From: Sphingobium sp.
Lineage (GTDB): Bacteria > Pseudomonadota > Alphaproteobacteria > Sphingomonadales > Sphingomonadaceae
NCBI GenBank assembly: GCA_017745115.1
Contig: JAGIAA010000032.1
Coordinates: 1 to 31,224 of the forward strand
DNA: 31,224 bases
Direction: 5' to 3'
The stretch's first letter is position 1; each line of letters begins with the position of its first letter. Below, piece after piece: positions 17,766-24,850 of this stretch. The position numbers and the translations under genes were made by a program. A model generated the notes under the pieces. The model searched no databases, was not told the origin of the DNA, and saw only the letters and a list, made by a program, of their open reading frames with translations.

Positions 17766-18736
17766 CCCGCGCCAATTGCCTTGCAATTGCCGTCGAGGAC
17801 GTGACGGCGCAGCAGATCGGCATAATAAGCGGCATAGTCGGCCGCATCGTTCATATCGACGCCGCTCGCCTTGAGATCGAGCGGCCGGGCATAGGCGAGC
17901 CAAGCCGCCGTGCACCGGTCGAGCGGCGCTTGTCCCTGGGCACAATCAACGAACGCCTCGAAGGCCGACCGCCAGGCGTTGAAGGCGGGCCGGTCCATGA
18001 TCGGGCCGTGGCCGGGGATGACGGTATCGAACGGCGTGCTGGCGACTTCCGCCAGCGCCGCCTTCCAGCCCTGCGGGCAGGCTGTGTCGAGAAATGGCGC
18101 CGGGTAGGTGACGAGATCGCCAATGATCGCGCGTTTGTGGGCAGGATCGTAGAGCCAGATGTCGGCTTCGGTCGCGGCGCGGCTGGCGAGGTGCAGATCG
18201 AACCTGCGCCCCGCGAGCGTGAGGCGGCTCGAAGTGGTCACCACATGATCGGGCCGCAATGCATCTCCCGCTTCCACGGTCGCCACGGCCGCCCGGCGCT
18301 CATCCAACTCGGCCGGGGAGAGCTTGCCGCCGGCGATCGCCGCGCGATTGCTTTCGAGGCCGCGCTTCAGAAAGCCGGCGAGCGCCCCATCGATCGCATT
18401 GCTCGACCATGCCTGCGCCCCCGGATGGGCGGCCTTGAGCCGTGGATTGCCGCTGACATGGTCGAGATGCCAGTGGCTGTTGACGATGGCGACGAGCGGT
18501 TTGCCGGTCGCTTTTAGAACCGCTTCGATCTTGTCGCTATGATCCTTGTGGCGGCCGGTGTCGAAGACGATCGCGCCCTTCGGCCCCGTCATGACCAGCG
18601 TGTTGCCGTCGGGTTGCCGATCGGCCGAGACGCTACCCAAGATCAGCCAGTCCTGGCTGTCGAGCTTTTCAGCCGCCGCTGCCGTCGCGCCCAGGCATGT
18701 TAGCAGTGCCGCCGCCGCAAGCAGCGCGCGCGTCAT
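17762..18736 (-). CDS. Exported metallo-beta-lactamase-fold hydrolase
   Basis: This 324-residue protein has a signal peptide (residues 1-22, ending ATAAAA) and so should act in the periplasm. The metallo-beta-lactamase zinc motif is HWHLDH, with H88, H90, D92 and H93. FDTGRHKDH upstream and VIPGHGP downstream complete the fold signature. The substrate is unknown; relatives include B3-like lactamases and quinoprotein relay-type hydrolases, and resistance cannot be claimed. The start is the ATG at 18734-18736, which shares one base with the sdhB stop (TGATG). The end overlaps the zapE start (ATGA). These overlaps place the gene inside one coupled operon, an unusual position for an exported enzyme. 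Confidence 0.85.
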   Translation of the reverse strand: MTRALLAAAALLTCLGATAAAAEKLDSQDWLILGSVSADRQPDGNTLVMTGPKGAIVFDTGRHKDHSDKIEAVLKATGKPLVAIVNSHWHLDHVSGNPRLKAAHPGAQAWSSNAIDGALAGFLKRGLESNRAAIAGGKLSPAELDERRAAVATVEAGDALRPDHVVTTSSRLTLAGRRFDLHLASRAATEADIWLYDPAHKRAIIGDLVTYPAPFLDTACPQGWKAALAEVASTPFDTVIPGHGPIMDRPAFNAWRSAFEAFVDCAQGQAPLDRCTAAWLAYARPLDLKASGVDMNDAADYAAYYADLLRRHVLDGNCKAIGAG

Positions 18737-19521
18737 CAACCGGCCCGTTCCACCATCATCTTCTTGGTCTCGGCAATGGCCTTGGCGGGCGAGAGGCCCT
18801 TGGGGCACACATTCGCGCAGTTCATGATCGTGTGGCAGCGATAGAGGCGGAAGGGATCTTCCAGTTCGTCGAGCCGCTCGCCGGTCATTTCGTCACGGCT
18901 GTCGGCCAGCCAGCGATAGGCCTGCAGCAGGATCGCCGGACCGAGGAACTTGTCGCTGTTCCACCAGTAGCTCGGGCAGCTGGTCGAGCAGCAGGCGCAC
19001 AGGATGCACTCGTAAAGGCCATCCAGCTTCTCGCGATCGGCGGGCGATTGCAGCCGCTCCTTGCCGCTGGGCGGCGGCGTGACGGTTTGAAGCCACGGCT
19101 TGATCGACGAATATTGCGCGTAGAAATGCGTGAAATCGGGAACGAGGTCCTTGATCACGTCCATATGCGGCAGCGGCGTGATGCGGACCTCGCCTTTGCA
19201 GTCCTCGATGGCGGTCGTGCAGGCGAGGCCGTTCTTGCCGTTGATGTTCATCGAGCAGCTGCCGCAAATGCCCTCGCGGCAGGAGCGGCGGAAGGTGAGC
19301 GACGAATCCTGCTCGCCCTTCATCTTGATGAGCGCGTCGAGCACCATCGGGCCGCAATCGTCGAGATCGATCTCGAACGTGTCGTAATGCGGGTTCTCGC
19401 CGGTGTCCGGGTCGTAGCGATAGATTTTGAAGCGCTTGACGTCGGTCGCGCCGTCGGGCGCCTTATGTTCGGCGCCCTTGCCCTTGATCTTGCTGTTCTT
19501 GGGAAGGAAGAATTCGGCCAT
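18736..19521 (-). CDS. sdhB: Succinate dehydrogenase iron-sulfur subunit
   Basis: This 261-residue protein is the three-cluster electron-transfer subunit of respiratory complex II. The [2Fe-2S] ligands are C81, C86, C89 and C101. C172, C175, C178 and C239 suit the [4Fe-4S] cluster, and C182, C229 and C235 the [3Fe-4S] cluster. All are present, so the protein should be functional. An N-terminal stretch of about 28 residues precedes the ferredoxin domain, as in mitochondrial-type SdhB. sdhC, sdhD and sdhA are not upstream: the next gene is a divergent lipid kinase-like gene with its start 157 nt away. sdhB is the first gene of the coupled set with the hydrolase and zapE. Confidence 0.97.
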   Translation of the reverse strand: MAEFFLPKNSKIKGKGAEHKAPDGATDVKRFKIYRYDPDTGENPHYDTFEIDLDDCGPMVLDALIKMKGEQDSSLTFRRSCREGICGSCSMNINGKNGLACTTAIEDCKGEVRITPLPHMDVIKDLVPDFTHFYAQYSSIKPWLQTVTPPPSGKERLQSPADREKLDGLYECILCACCSTSCPSYWWNSDKFLGPAILLQAYRWLADSRDEMTGERLDELEDPFRLYRCHTIMNCANVCPKGLSPAKAIAETKKMMVERAG

Positions 19522-19677
19522 CGCGTGTCGTCCCTGGGACTGGGCGCCGTCATGTCGCGCCGCAAGTGAGCCCGCCTCTAGCCTGTCGTTCGACGGGGCT
19601 CAAGGGGCGCTCGGTCTATCGTTCAATAGCAAGCTTCACGTTTCCACCGCGTAAAAGGCCGTCTAGGGATGAATGCG

Positions 19678-20514
19678 ATGGAAACACTCTGGTTCATTTA
19701 TAATCCGCGCAGCCGCACGGCGGATGAGGCGCTCGCGGAACAGATCGAAGAGGCATTCGAAAAGGGGGGGCAGCCAGTCGCGCGCAAGCTCGCCCTCGGC
19801 GACGATCCCCTGCCGGGTACCGCCGACCTTGAGAAAGCGGGCGTTACCTTGCTCGTCGAGCTGAGCGGCGATGGCTCGATCAGCTCGCTGGCGAGCAGCC
19901 TCGACGGCTGGAATGGCACGTTGCTGGTGCTGCCCGGCGGGACGATGAATCTGCTCTCCAAGACGCTCCACGGCGATGCGACGCCGCTCGAGATCGTCGA
20001 GCGTGTGCTGGCCGGAGAGGCGCGGCGCCAGACGGTCCCGATCATCCTTCATGGCGACATTATCGCCTATACCGGCATCATCGCCGGTCCCACGGCGGCA
20101 TGGGGCGAGGTCCGGGAGGACTTGCGCAAGGGCGATATCGTGAGCCTCGGCGAAGACGCGTTGCACGCCGTCAAGGCGACCTTCGATGCACCAGGGGTTT
20201 CGATCGAAGGTTCGAATGACGCATATCCGGCCATCTTCCTGGAGCCGGGCGAGGACGCGTTGCGCCTGTCCGCCGTCCGTGCCGACCATGCCGGCGACCT
20301 GCTCGCCCATGGCTGGGCCTGGCTGATGGGGGATTTCCGAAAAGGGCCGTTCACGCCGCTCGACGATGCCGCGGAAGTCATGCTCGGTTCATCGGGGCGG
20401 CGGCTTGGGCTGCTGGTCGATGGCGAGCAGATGAAGACGACTGAGCCGGCGCTTTTTCAGGCCGGTCGGTCCACCCTCGCGTTCCTTGCGACCCGCACCG
20501 ACAGTCCCGTTTAG
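19678..20514 (+). CDS. Diacylglycerol/sphingosine kinase-like (DAGK catalytic domain) protein
   Basis: This 278-residue protein resembles the DAGK catalytic domain family of lipid kinases. The N-terminal strand WFIYNPRSRT replaces the usual NP-x-S/A-G motif. SGDGS (63-67) stands where most members have GGDGT, and LPGGTMNLLSKTLHG (85-99) matches the LPGGTGNDFAR-type loop. The nucleotide-binding core is thus recognisable but altered, so both activity and substrate are uncertain. The ATG at 19678 has AGGG nine nt upstream; the in-frame ATG at 19669 directly touches that AGGG and is less likely. The gene is divergent from sdhB and convergent with the hemerythrin-like gene. Confidence 0.75.
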   Translation: METLWFIYNPRSRTADEALAEQIEEAFEKGGQPVARKLALGDDPLPGTADLEKAGVTLLVELSGDGSISSLASSLDGWNGTLLVLPGGTMNLLSKTLHGDATPLEIVERVLAGEARRQTVPIILHGDIIAYTGIIAGPTAAWGEVREDLRKGDIVSLGEDALHAVKATFDAPGVSIEGSNDAYPAIFLEPGEDALRLSAVRADHAGDLLAHGWAWLMGDFRKGPFTPLDDAAEVMLGSSGRRLGLLVDGEQMKTTEPALFQAGRSTLAFLATRTDSPV

Positions 20515-20536
20515 TCGGCGCCCGGTCCGCGTCGAG

Positions 20537-20980
20537 CTAGTCGGCGTTCAGGGTGATCCGCCCCGTCTCCAGCGCGAGCGGGTAGGTGATGCTCTTCTCG
20601 CGCGCGATACGCAGCTTGAACGCTGTCATCATGTCCGTCGTTTCCTGGCCGAAGGCGGCGCGGTCGGCGGCGATGGCCGGCTGTGTCCAGCGTCCGAGAT
20701 AGCTGTTCCAGCTCGCGGCGAGCTCGGAAAACTCTTCCCTGAGGGCATGCAGTTCCGTTTCGAAGGCATCCGTTGGGCCATCGTCCGGCCGGCCTTCGAG
20801 GAAGCTGGCCTCGGCCGCGCGATGCGCGATCAGCTGGCATTTGAAACTGCAGAGCAGCACATGGCACTCCTCCGGACTGCCCCCGCCGGGCCGCGTCGAG
20901 TGGATGAGCTGGTCAGCTACCGCCTCGATGGCATCATGATCGTCGAGAAGAGAATAAAGATCCTGCACACAGCCTCCCAC
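20537..20980 (-). CDS. Hemerythrin-like (HHE) protein with altered ligands
   Basis: This 147-residue, probably helical protein looks like a single hemerythrin/HHE domain. LYSLLDDHDAIEAVADQL (residues 8-25) resembles the first helix, with H15. LIAHRAAEASFLEG (about 50-63) resembles the H-x3-E helix, with H53 and E57. The final helix, RIAREKSITYPLA from residue 124, has lost the histidine seen in canonical proteins. Full diiron binding is therefore doubtful. It is four cysteines richer than usual near the N-terminus (C4, C39, C44, C48). The start is uncertain: GTG at 20980 is used, while GTG at 20968 is also possible. It is convergent with the lipid kinase gene. Confidence 0.55.
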   Translation of the reverse strand: MGGCVQDLYSLLDDHDAIEAVADQLIHSTRPGGGSPEECHVLLCSFKCQLIAHRAAEASFLEGRPDDGPTDAFETELHALREEFSELAASWNSYLGRWTQPAIAADRAAFGQETTDMMTAFKLRIAREKSITYPLALETGRITLNAD

Positions 20981-21148
20981 AAGCCCGTCTGCGTCAAACT
21001 CATACGAAAGTAGGAAGATCGGGGCTAAGGGGATGTTTCACGACATGGTTGATGCCTGTTTAGGATTCTCCTCCCCCAATCGCCGTCTCGCAGGCCGTAC
21101 GGCAATCGTCCTATTCCCAACCCGGCTTTCTCCTGCTCTACTTTGCGC

Positions 21149-22447
21149 ATGACTCGTCTGTTCTTCGCGCTTGCCGCATCGCTTTTCGCTCTCTGCGCCC
21201 CCCTTCGTGCCGAGCCGCCCGATCCCGCCGACCCCAATCTGCCCCGACTCAAAAAGCTGCTTGCCACGACGCCGCTGATCGACGGTCATAATGACTGGGC
21301 CGAGACGCTCGTTGGCATGGCGGGCGACAAGCGCTGGACCATGGACCTGACGAAGCTGGATCCGGTCGCTTACGACACGGATATCGAGCGGCTGCGGCAG
21401 GGCATGGTCGGCGGGCAGTTCTGGTCGGTCTTTGTGTCGCCCAATCTGCCGGGGCCCCAACAGGTCAAGGCGACGCTCGAGCAGATCGATCTGATCAAAT
21501 CGATCGTGCGGCGCTATCCCAATGACTTCGTGCTGGCGCGCACCGCGGGCGACGTGATCGCGGCAAAGAAGGCCGGCAAGATCGCTTCCATGATGGGTGC
21601 CGAAGGCGGCGGCCAGATCGACGAGAGTTTCTCGGTGCTGCGTGCCTACGCGGCACTCGGCGTCGGTTATTTGACGCTCACGCACAGCAAGACGATCAGC
21701 TGGGCGGACAGCGCCACTGATAATCCGCAGCATGATGGCCTGACACCCTTCGGCGTCGAAGTGGTGCGCGAACTCAACCGGCTCGGCATGCTGGTCGATC
21801 TGGCCCATGTGAGCGAGGGGACGATGCTGGACGCGATTGCCGCCAGCAAGGCGCCGGTCATCTTCTCGCACTCGTCGGCGCGCGCCGTGACGGATCACAC
21901 GCGCAATGTTCCGGACGCGGTGCTGAAGAAGCTCGCCGAGAATGGCGGCGTCGTCATGGTCAATTTCGCGCCCCAATATGTCTCCGACGCGCGGCGCATC
22001 TGGGGCGCGGAAGAAGGCTCACTCAATGCGCTCTACAACCAGCCGCCGCTCGGCGGGCTCTATATCGGCGAACCCGAAAAGGCGAAGGCAGCGCGGGAAG
22101 CCTGGCTCAAGGCCCATCCCAAGCCGGTCGTCACCATCGCCATGGTCGCCGACCATATCGACCATATCGCCCAGGTTGCCGGTCATGACCATGTCGGCCT
22201 CGGCGGCGACTATGACGGCCTGGCCGAACTGCCGCAGGGCATGAGCGGGGTGGAGAGCTATCCCGCCTTGCTGCTCGAACTCATGAAGCGCGGCTGGACC
22301 GACGCCGACATCGCGAAGCTCGCTGGCGGCAACATCCTGCGGGTGATGGCCCAGGCCGAGAAGGTGGCAACCGCCATGCAGAACGAGCAGCCGGCCACGG
22401 CCACGGAGAAGGCGCTGGATGGCGAGGCGAAGGCGCCTGCGAAATAA
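21149..22447 (+). CDS. Exported membrane dipeptidase, M19 family
   Basis: This 432-residue zinc dipeptidase should hydrolyse dipeptides, including D-configured or dehydro forms, in the periplasm. The signal peptide is residues 1-21 (FFALAASLFALCAPLRA). Metal ligands are H47 and D49 in DGHNDW, bridging E152 in MGAEGG, and H220 (LVDLAHVS) and H241 (FSHSSARA). GLGGDYDG near residue 352 is the family end motif. An Ala/Glu/Lys-rich tail follows. The ATG at 21149 is chosen because it begins the signal peptide; the in-frame TTG at 21143 adds only two residues. The Shine-Dalgarno is weak. The 168 nt upstream contain a 10-bp palindrome (GCCGTACGGC, 21094-21103). A large inverted repeat follows the stop. 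Confidence 0.93.
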   Translation: MTRLFFALAASLFALCAPLRAEPPDPADPNLPRLKKLLATTPLIDGHNDWAETLVGMAGDKRWTMDLTKLDPVAYDTDIERLRQGMVGGQFWSVFVSPNLPGPQQVKATLEQIDLIKSIVRRYPNDFVLARTAGDVIAAKKAGKIASMMGAEGGGQIDESFSVLRAYAALGVGYLTLTHSKTISWADSATDNPQHDGLTPFGVEVVRELNRLGMLVDLAHVSEGTMLDAIAASKAPVIFSHSSARAVTDHTRNVPDAVLKKLAENGGVVMVNFAPQYVSDARRIWGAEEGSLNALYNQPPLGGLYIGEPEKAKAAREAWLKAHPKPVVTIAMVADHIDHIAQVAGHDHVGLGGDYDGLAELPQGMSGVESYPALLLELMKRGWTDADIAKLAGGNILRVMAQAEKVATAMQNEQPATATEKALDGEAKAPAK

Positions 22448-22459
22448 GAAATCGCCTTC

Positions 22460-22538
22460 CCGTGCTCCTGCGAAGGCAGGAGCCCAGGGCGGGGTAGCAC
22501 TGCAACTGCCCTAGGCTCCTGCCTTCGCAGGAGCACGG
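22460..22538. repeat. Near-perfect 31-bp inverted repeat of REP-like units, family D
   Basis: The arm at 22460-22490 and the reverse complement of 22508-22538 match at 30 of 31 positions, with a 17-nt spacer. Each arm holds its own 8-bp hairpin, GCTCCTGC/GCAGGAGC with loop GAAG (22464-22483 in the left arm). The unit lies between the convergent dipeptidase and aldo/keto reductase genes and starts 12 nt after the dipeptidase stop. It could act as a two-way terminator. The hairpin plan (8-bp arms, GAAG loop) is the same as in the repeats at 13868 and 14202. Confidence 0.85.
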
Positions 22539-22542
22539 CATC

Positions 22543-23547
22543 TCACCGCACCACCCGCCCCTCGATCGGATAGATCGGGTCGGTATAGCCCGGCGTGGAG
22601 GCATGACCCGGCGGCACCAGCGCATCGACGAAGGCTTCGTCCTCCGCATCGAGTATCGCATCGAGCGCGGGCAGGTAGCTGTCCCATTGCTCCTCGGTGC
22701 GCGGGCCGGCGATCGCGGCGCTCACGAACTTGTTCCGGATCACCCAGGCGATGGCAAAGGCGACCGTGCTGAGGCCCTTCGCCGCGGCGCGCTCGCTCAC
22801 TGCCTGTGCAATATCGAGCGACTCCGCGCGCCACTCGGTCTGCAGGATGCGGACGTCCTTGCGCGCCGCGCGGGAGCCCTCGGGCGGCTCCGCTCCCGGC
22901 GCATATTTGCCCGAGAGGATGCCGCGTGCGAGCGGGCTGTAGGGCACAACGCCGAGGCCGTAGTGGCCGGCGGCGGGCAGCTGCTCCACCTCGCTCAGGC
23001 GATCCACCATGTTGTAAAGCGGCTGGCTTGCGGCCGGGCGGTCCATCCCGACGGCGTCCGCCGCACGGCAGATCTCCGCAATCCTCCAGCCCTTGAAGTT
23101 GGAGACGCCGTAATAGCGCACCTTGCCCTGCGTCATCAGGTCCTGGATGGCGCGCAGCGGTTCCTCGAACTGAATGCCGACATCGGCCTTATGGAAATAG
23201 AGCAGGTCGATATAGTCGGTGCCGAGCTTGCGCAGGCTGTCCTCGACATCCTGCATGATCCACTTGCGCGACTGGCCACCATGATTGGGCGCGGCGGAGA
23301 TGCGGTGGCCGAACTTGGTGGCCACCACCCAGTGATGCCGGTCGCCGGCGATGCTTCGGCCGACCACTTCCTCGGATGCACCGCCATTATAGCCGTCAGC
23401 CGTGTCGATGAAGTTGATCCCGCGCTCGCGCGCCTTGTCGACGATCCGCTTGGCGGTCGCTTCGTCCGTCGCCCCGCCGAACATCATGGCGCCGAGGCAG
23501 AGCGGCGAGACCTGCAGGGCACTGCGCCCGAGATAGCGATAATCCAT
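22543..23547 (-). CDS. Aldo/keto reductase
   Basis: This 334-residue cytosolic enzyme should reduce aldehydes or ketones with NADPH. The catalytic tetrad is present: D48, Y53 (DTADGYNGG), K78 (VATKFG) and H119 (LLYFHKAD). The family signatures YYGVSNFKGW and VPYSPLARGILSGKY are also seen. The length suits the large AKR group that includes YajO/Tas-like proteins and K+ channel beta subunits. The substrate cannot be predicted. The ATG at 23545-23547 gives the conserved start MDYRYLGRSALQVSP. It is downstream of exbD on the same strand, but a strong hairpin in the 105-nt gap suggests a separate transcript. Confidence 0.92.
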   Translation of the reverse strand: MDYRYLGRSALQVSPLCLGAMMFGGATDEATAKRIVDKARERGINFIDTADGYNGGASEEVVGRSIAGDRHHWVVATKFGHRISAAPNHGGQSRKWIMQDVEDSLRKLGTDYIDLLYFHKADVGIQFEEPLRAIQDLMTQGKVRYYGVSNFKGWRIAEICRAADAVGMDRPAASQPLYNMVDRLSEVEQLPAAGHYGLGVVPYSPLARGILSGKYAPGAEPPEGSRAARKDVRILQTEWRAESLDIAQAVSERAAAKGLSTVAFAIAWVIRNKFVSAAIAGPRTEEQWDSYLPALDAILDAEDEAFVDALVPPGHASTPGYTDPIYPIEGRVVR

Positions 23548-23621
23548 GATGCGCGAACTCTCCCTTGCCTCCGTTCACAGCGGCTTACGCCAAAGCTTGG
23601 GGGACAGCCAGCCGGCGTTTT

Positions 23622-23645
23622 CCCTCTCCCGCCTGCGGGAGAGGG
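23622..23645. repeat. Perfect 11-bp hairpin, dispersed-repeat type, after exbD
   Basis: CCCTCTCCCGC (23622-23632) is followed by two bases and its exact complement GCGGGAGAGGG (23635-23645). It lies 7 nt after the exbD stop on the minus strand. Hairpins of this sequence are common dispersed intergenic repeats in proteobacteria. It may also end the exbD transcript: on the minus strand a loose T-containing run (AAAACGCC) follows, so a classical U-tract is lacking. Confidence 0.7.
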
Positions 23646-23652
23646 CTGCATG

Positions 23653-24075
23653 TCAAAACACTTCGTAAGCCTGATTCCCCGGCAGCCCGAGCTTGGTAAC
23701 GCCGGCCCGCTTGATGTCGGCGATCACGCCATCGACCAGTTCGTAGCGCGTCTCCGCGGCGGGGAGGAAATCGAGCGCGGGTTCGACCGGCATGCGCATG
23801 GACGCCTTGAGCAAGCCGCGCAGGCCCATGCGATCGACGCGGTTGCCGTTCCAGGCGATGCCGCCTGCCGCGTCGATGGTGATACGGTTGCGCACCAGAT
23901 CGGGGGTGAGAGGTGTCGGCGGCGGCGCGGACGGCAGGTCGATGCCGACCTTGTGGCTCTGCTGCGGGATGGTGAGGATGAACATGATGAGGAGGACCAG
24001 CATGACGTCGATCAGCGGCGTCGTGTTGAGGTCGCTCATCGGGCGGCGGTCATCGGCGGATGTCGCAAAAGCCAT
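23653..24075 (-). CDS. exbD: ExbD/TolR-family biopolymer transport protein
   Basis: This 140-residue inner-membrane protein has the ExbD/TolR plan: a short cytosolic N-terminus, one membrane helix and a periplasmic domain. The helix starts DLNTTPLIDVMLVLLIMFIL, with the proton-path aspartate D23. With ExbB it powers TonB-dependent uptake at the outer membrane. No exbB, tonB or receptor gene lies in this window, so it is an orphan here. In sphingomonads and Caulobacter relatives several exbD copies may exist. Start: ATG at 24073-24075 with GGAGAGG close upstream. A Zur-box-like dyad ends 18 nt upstream, which may link the gene to zinc uptake. Confidence 0.88.
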   Translation of the reverse strand: MAFATSADDRRPMSDLNTTPLIDVMLVLLIMFILTIPQQSHKVGIDLPSAPPPTPLTPDLVRNRITIDAAGGIAWNGNRVDRMGLRGLLKASMRMPVEPALDFLPAAETRYELVDGVIADIKRAGVTKLGLPGNQAYEVF

Positions 24076-24092
24076 GAATCCTCTCCATTAAT

Positions 24093-24110
24093 ATAATGTT
24101 ATACCATATC
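24093..24110 (-). promoter_or_regulatory. Operator-like dyad upstream of exbD (Zur-box-like)
   Basis: On the minus strand the site reads GATATGGTATAACATTAT, in a markedly AT-rich patch (24087-24115) within GC-rich DNA. It resembles the GATATGTTA/TAACATATC dyad that I recall for alphaproteobacterial Zur sites. The first half agrees at 8 of 9 positions and the second at 6 of 9. It lies just before the exbD Shine-Dalgarno, a usual place for a repressor. The consensus is from memory and the assignment is tentative. Confidence 0.4.
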
Positions 24111-24220
24111 AATACTTGAAGTCGGATCGTCGTGCAAGGGCATCGGTTTGGGGTCTTCGCAGGAACCGCTACGGCGTCTCGCGGGTTTTTGAGTGGGACG
24201 CTTTAGAAAGGAAAAGAGCG

Positions 24221-24409
24221 ATGAAACGGATGTTCATTCCGCTGGTCGCCGCTGGATCCCTGCTGTTGTCCGGCTGCGCGACCCTTGCCGGCGCCGGTAT
24301 TGGCGCGGGTGTCGGCGCGGTGGCCGCAGGCGCGACCGGCAACAACGTCAAGAAGGGTGCCGTGATCGGTGGCGCAACCGGCGCGGTCGTCGGAACCGTC
24401 GTCCACTGA
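24221..24409 (+). CDS. Glycine-zipper outer-membrane lipoprotein, small
   Basis: This 62-residue protein is a small lipoprotein. The signal peptide ends in the lipobox LSGC, with the lipidated C19. The mature part is a glycine zipper, with repeated small residues in GAGIGAGVGAVAAGATG and GAVIGGATGAVVG. This resembles the YMGG/OmpA-like glycine-zipper domains of stress and envelope lipoproteins. Residue 20 is Ala, not Asp, so sorting to the outer membrane is expected. The ATG at 24221 is preceded by an AGAAAGGAAAAG Shine-Dalgarno region. The 145 nt upstream are shared with divergent exbD. The function of such proteins is not known beyond envelope association. Confidence 0.83.
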   Translation: MKRMFIPLVAAGSLLLSGCATLAGAGIGAGVGAVAAGATGNNVKKGAVIGGATGAVVGTVVH

Positions 24410-24420
24410 CAATCAGTACA

Positions 24421-24849
24421 TCAATCGGCGCCTTCGTCCGCTTTGGATGAAGGCGCAATCTTCATGCTGTCTTCCTCGACAGGATCCGTCGAATCTGTCC
24501 GAAGGCGGGCGATCGCCATGAAGAAGCCGACGCAGACGAAAAGATCGATGGCAAAGAGCAGGAAAAATGTGCCTGAACCCATATGTTCAAAGTCGGCGAA
24601 AACTATGGCTCCCGCTGTGTGGAGCAGGCCGATTATCGCTAGCGCCGGCCAGAACCAGTCTCTCTTTCTGAAGCCAGGCAACAGCAAAATGAGGGCGGCC
24701 AGGAGCACTGCTGAATAGAAGACAGAAAGCGCGTGCTTGTAAGTGTCAAAATACGCCACCAACGCCCAAATTGGAAAGGCAGCCACGACAGCCACGCATC
24801 CCAACACCCGACCTTGATTCGTAGGAGCCGCTGAAGAGGGTGCGGGCAT
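24421..24849 (-). CDS. Hypothetical four-helix membrane protein, low GC
   Basis: I do not recognise this 142-residue protein. Four hydrophobic segments are visible at about residues 16-34, 41-60, 67-85 and 92-112, so it should be an inner-membrane protein. The C-terminal tail is charged (RLRTDSTDPVEEDSMK). The base composition is clearly lower in GC than its neighbours: only 27 of the 60 bases at 24541-24600 are G or C. Codon use is correspondingly different, which suggests recent acquisition. It begins one nt after the hisN stop, so it is probably translated from the hisN message. An inverted repeat forms its last codons. Confidence 0.7.
   Translation of the reverse strand: MPAPSSAAPTNQGRVLGCVAVVAAFPIWALVAYFDTYKHALSVFYSAVLLAALILLLPGFRKRDWFWPALAIIGLLHTAGAIVFADFEHMGSGTFFLLFAIDLFVCVGFFMAIARLRTDSTDPVEEDSMKIAPSSKADEGAD
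24428..24456. terminator. Candidate two-way terminator hairpin inside a gene end
   Basis: GCGCCTTCGTCC (24428-24439) and GGATGAAGGCGC (24445-24456) pair at 11 of 12 positions around the 5-nt loop GCTTT. It starts 18 nt after the stop of the glycine-zipper gene and lies within the last 12 codons of the convergent membrane-protein gene. The stem is strong, but no clear T-run follows on either strand. Termination is therefore a suggestion, and mRNA 3'-end protection is an alternative. Confidence 0.45.
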
Positions 24850-24850
24850 C

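Noticed and set aside
17762..18736. Calling the MBL-fold protein a beta-lactamase or resistance gene
   Set aside because: HxHxDH is shared by the whole superfamily, and no subclass-specific motif was seen. Its operon context points to housekeeping.
22603..24096. 497-codon open frame antisense to the aldo/keto reductase and exbD
   Set aside because: It spans two well-supported genes and the gap between them; there is no family signal.
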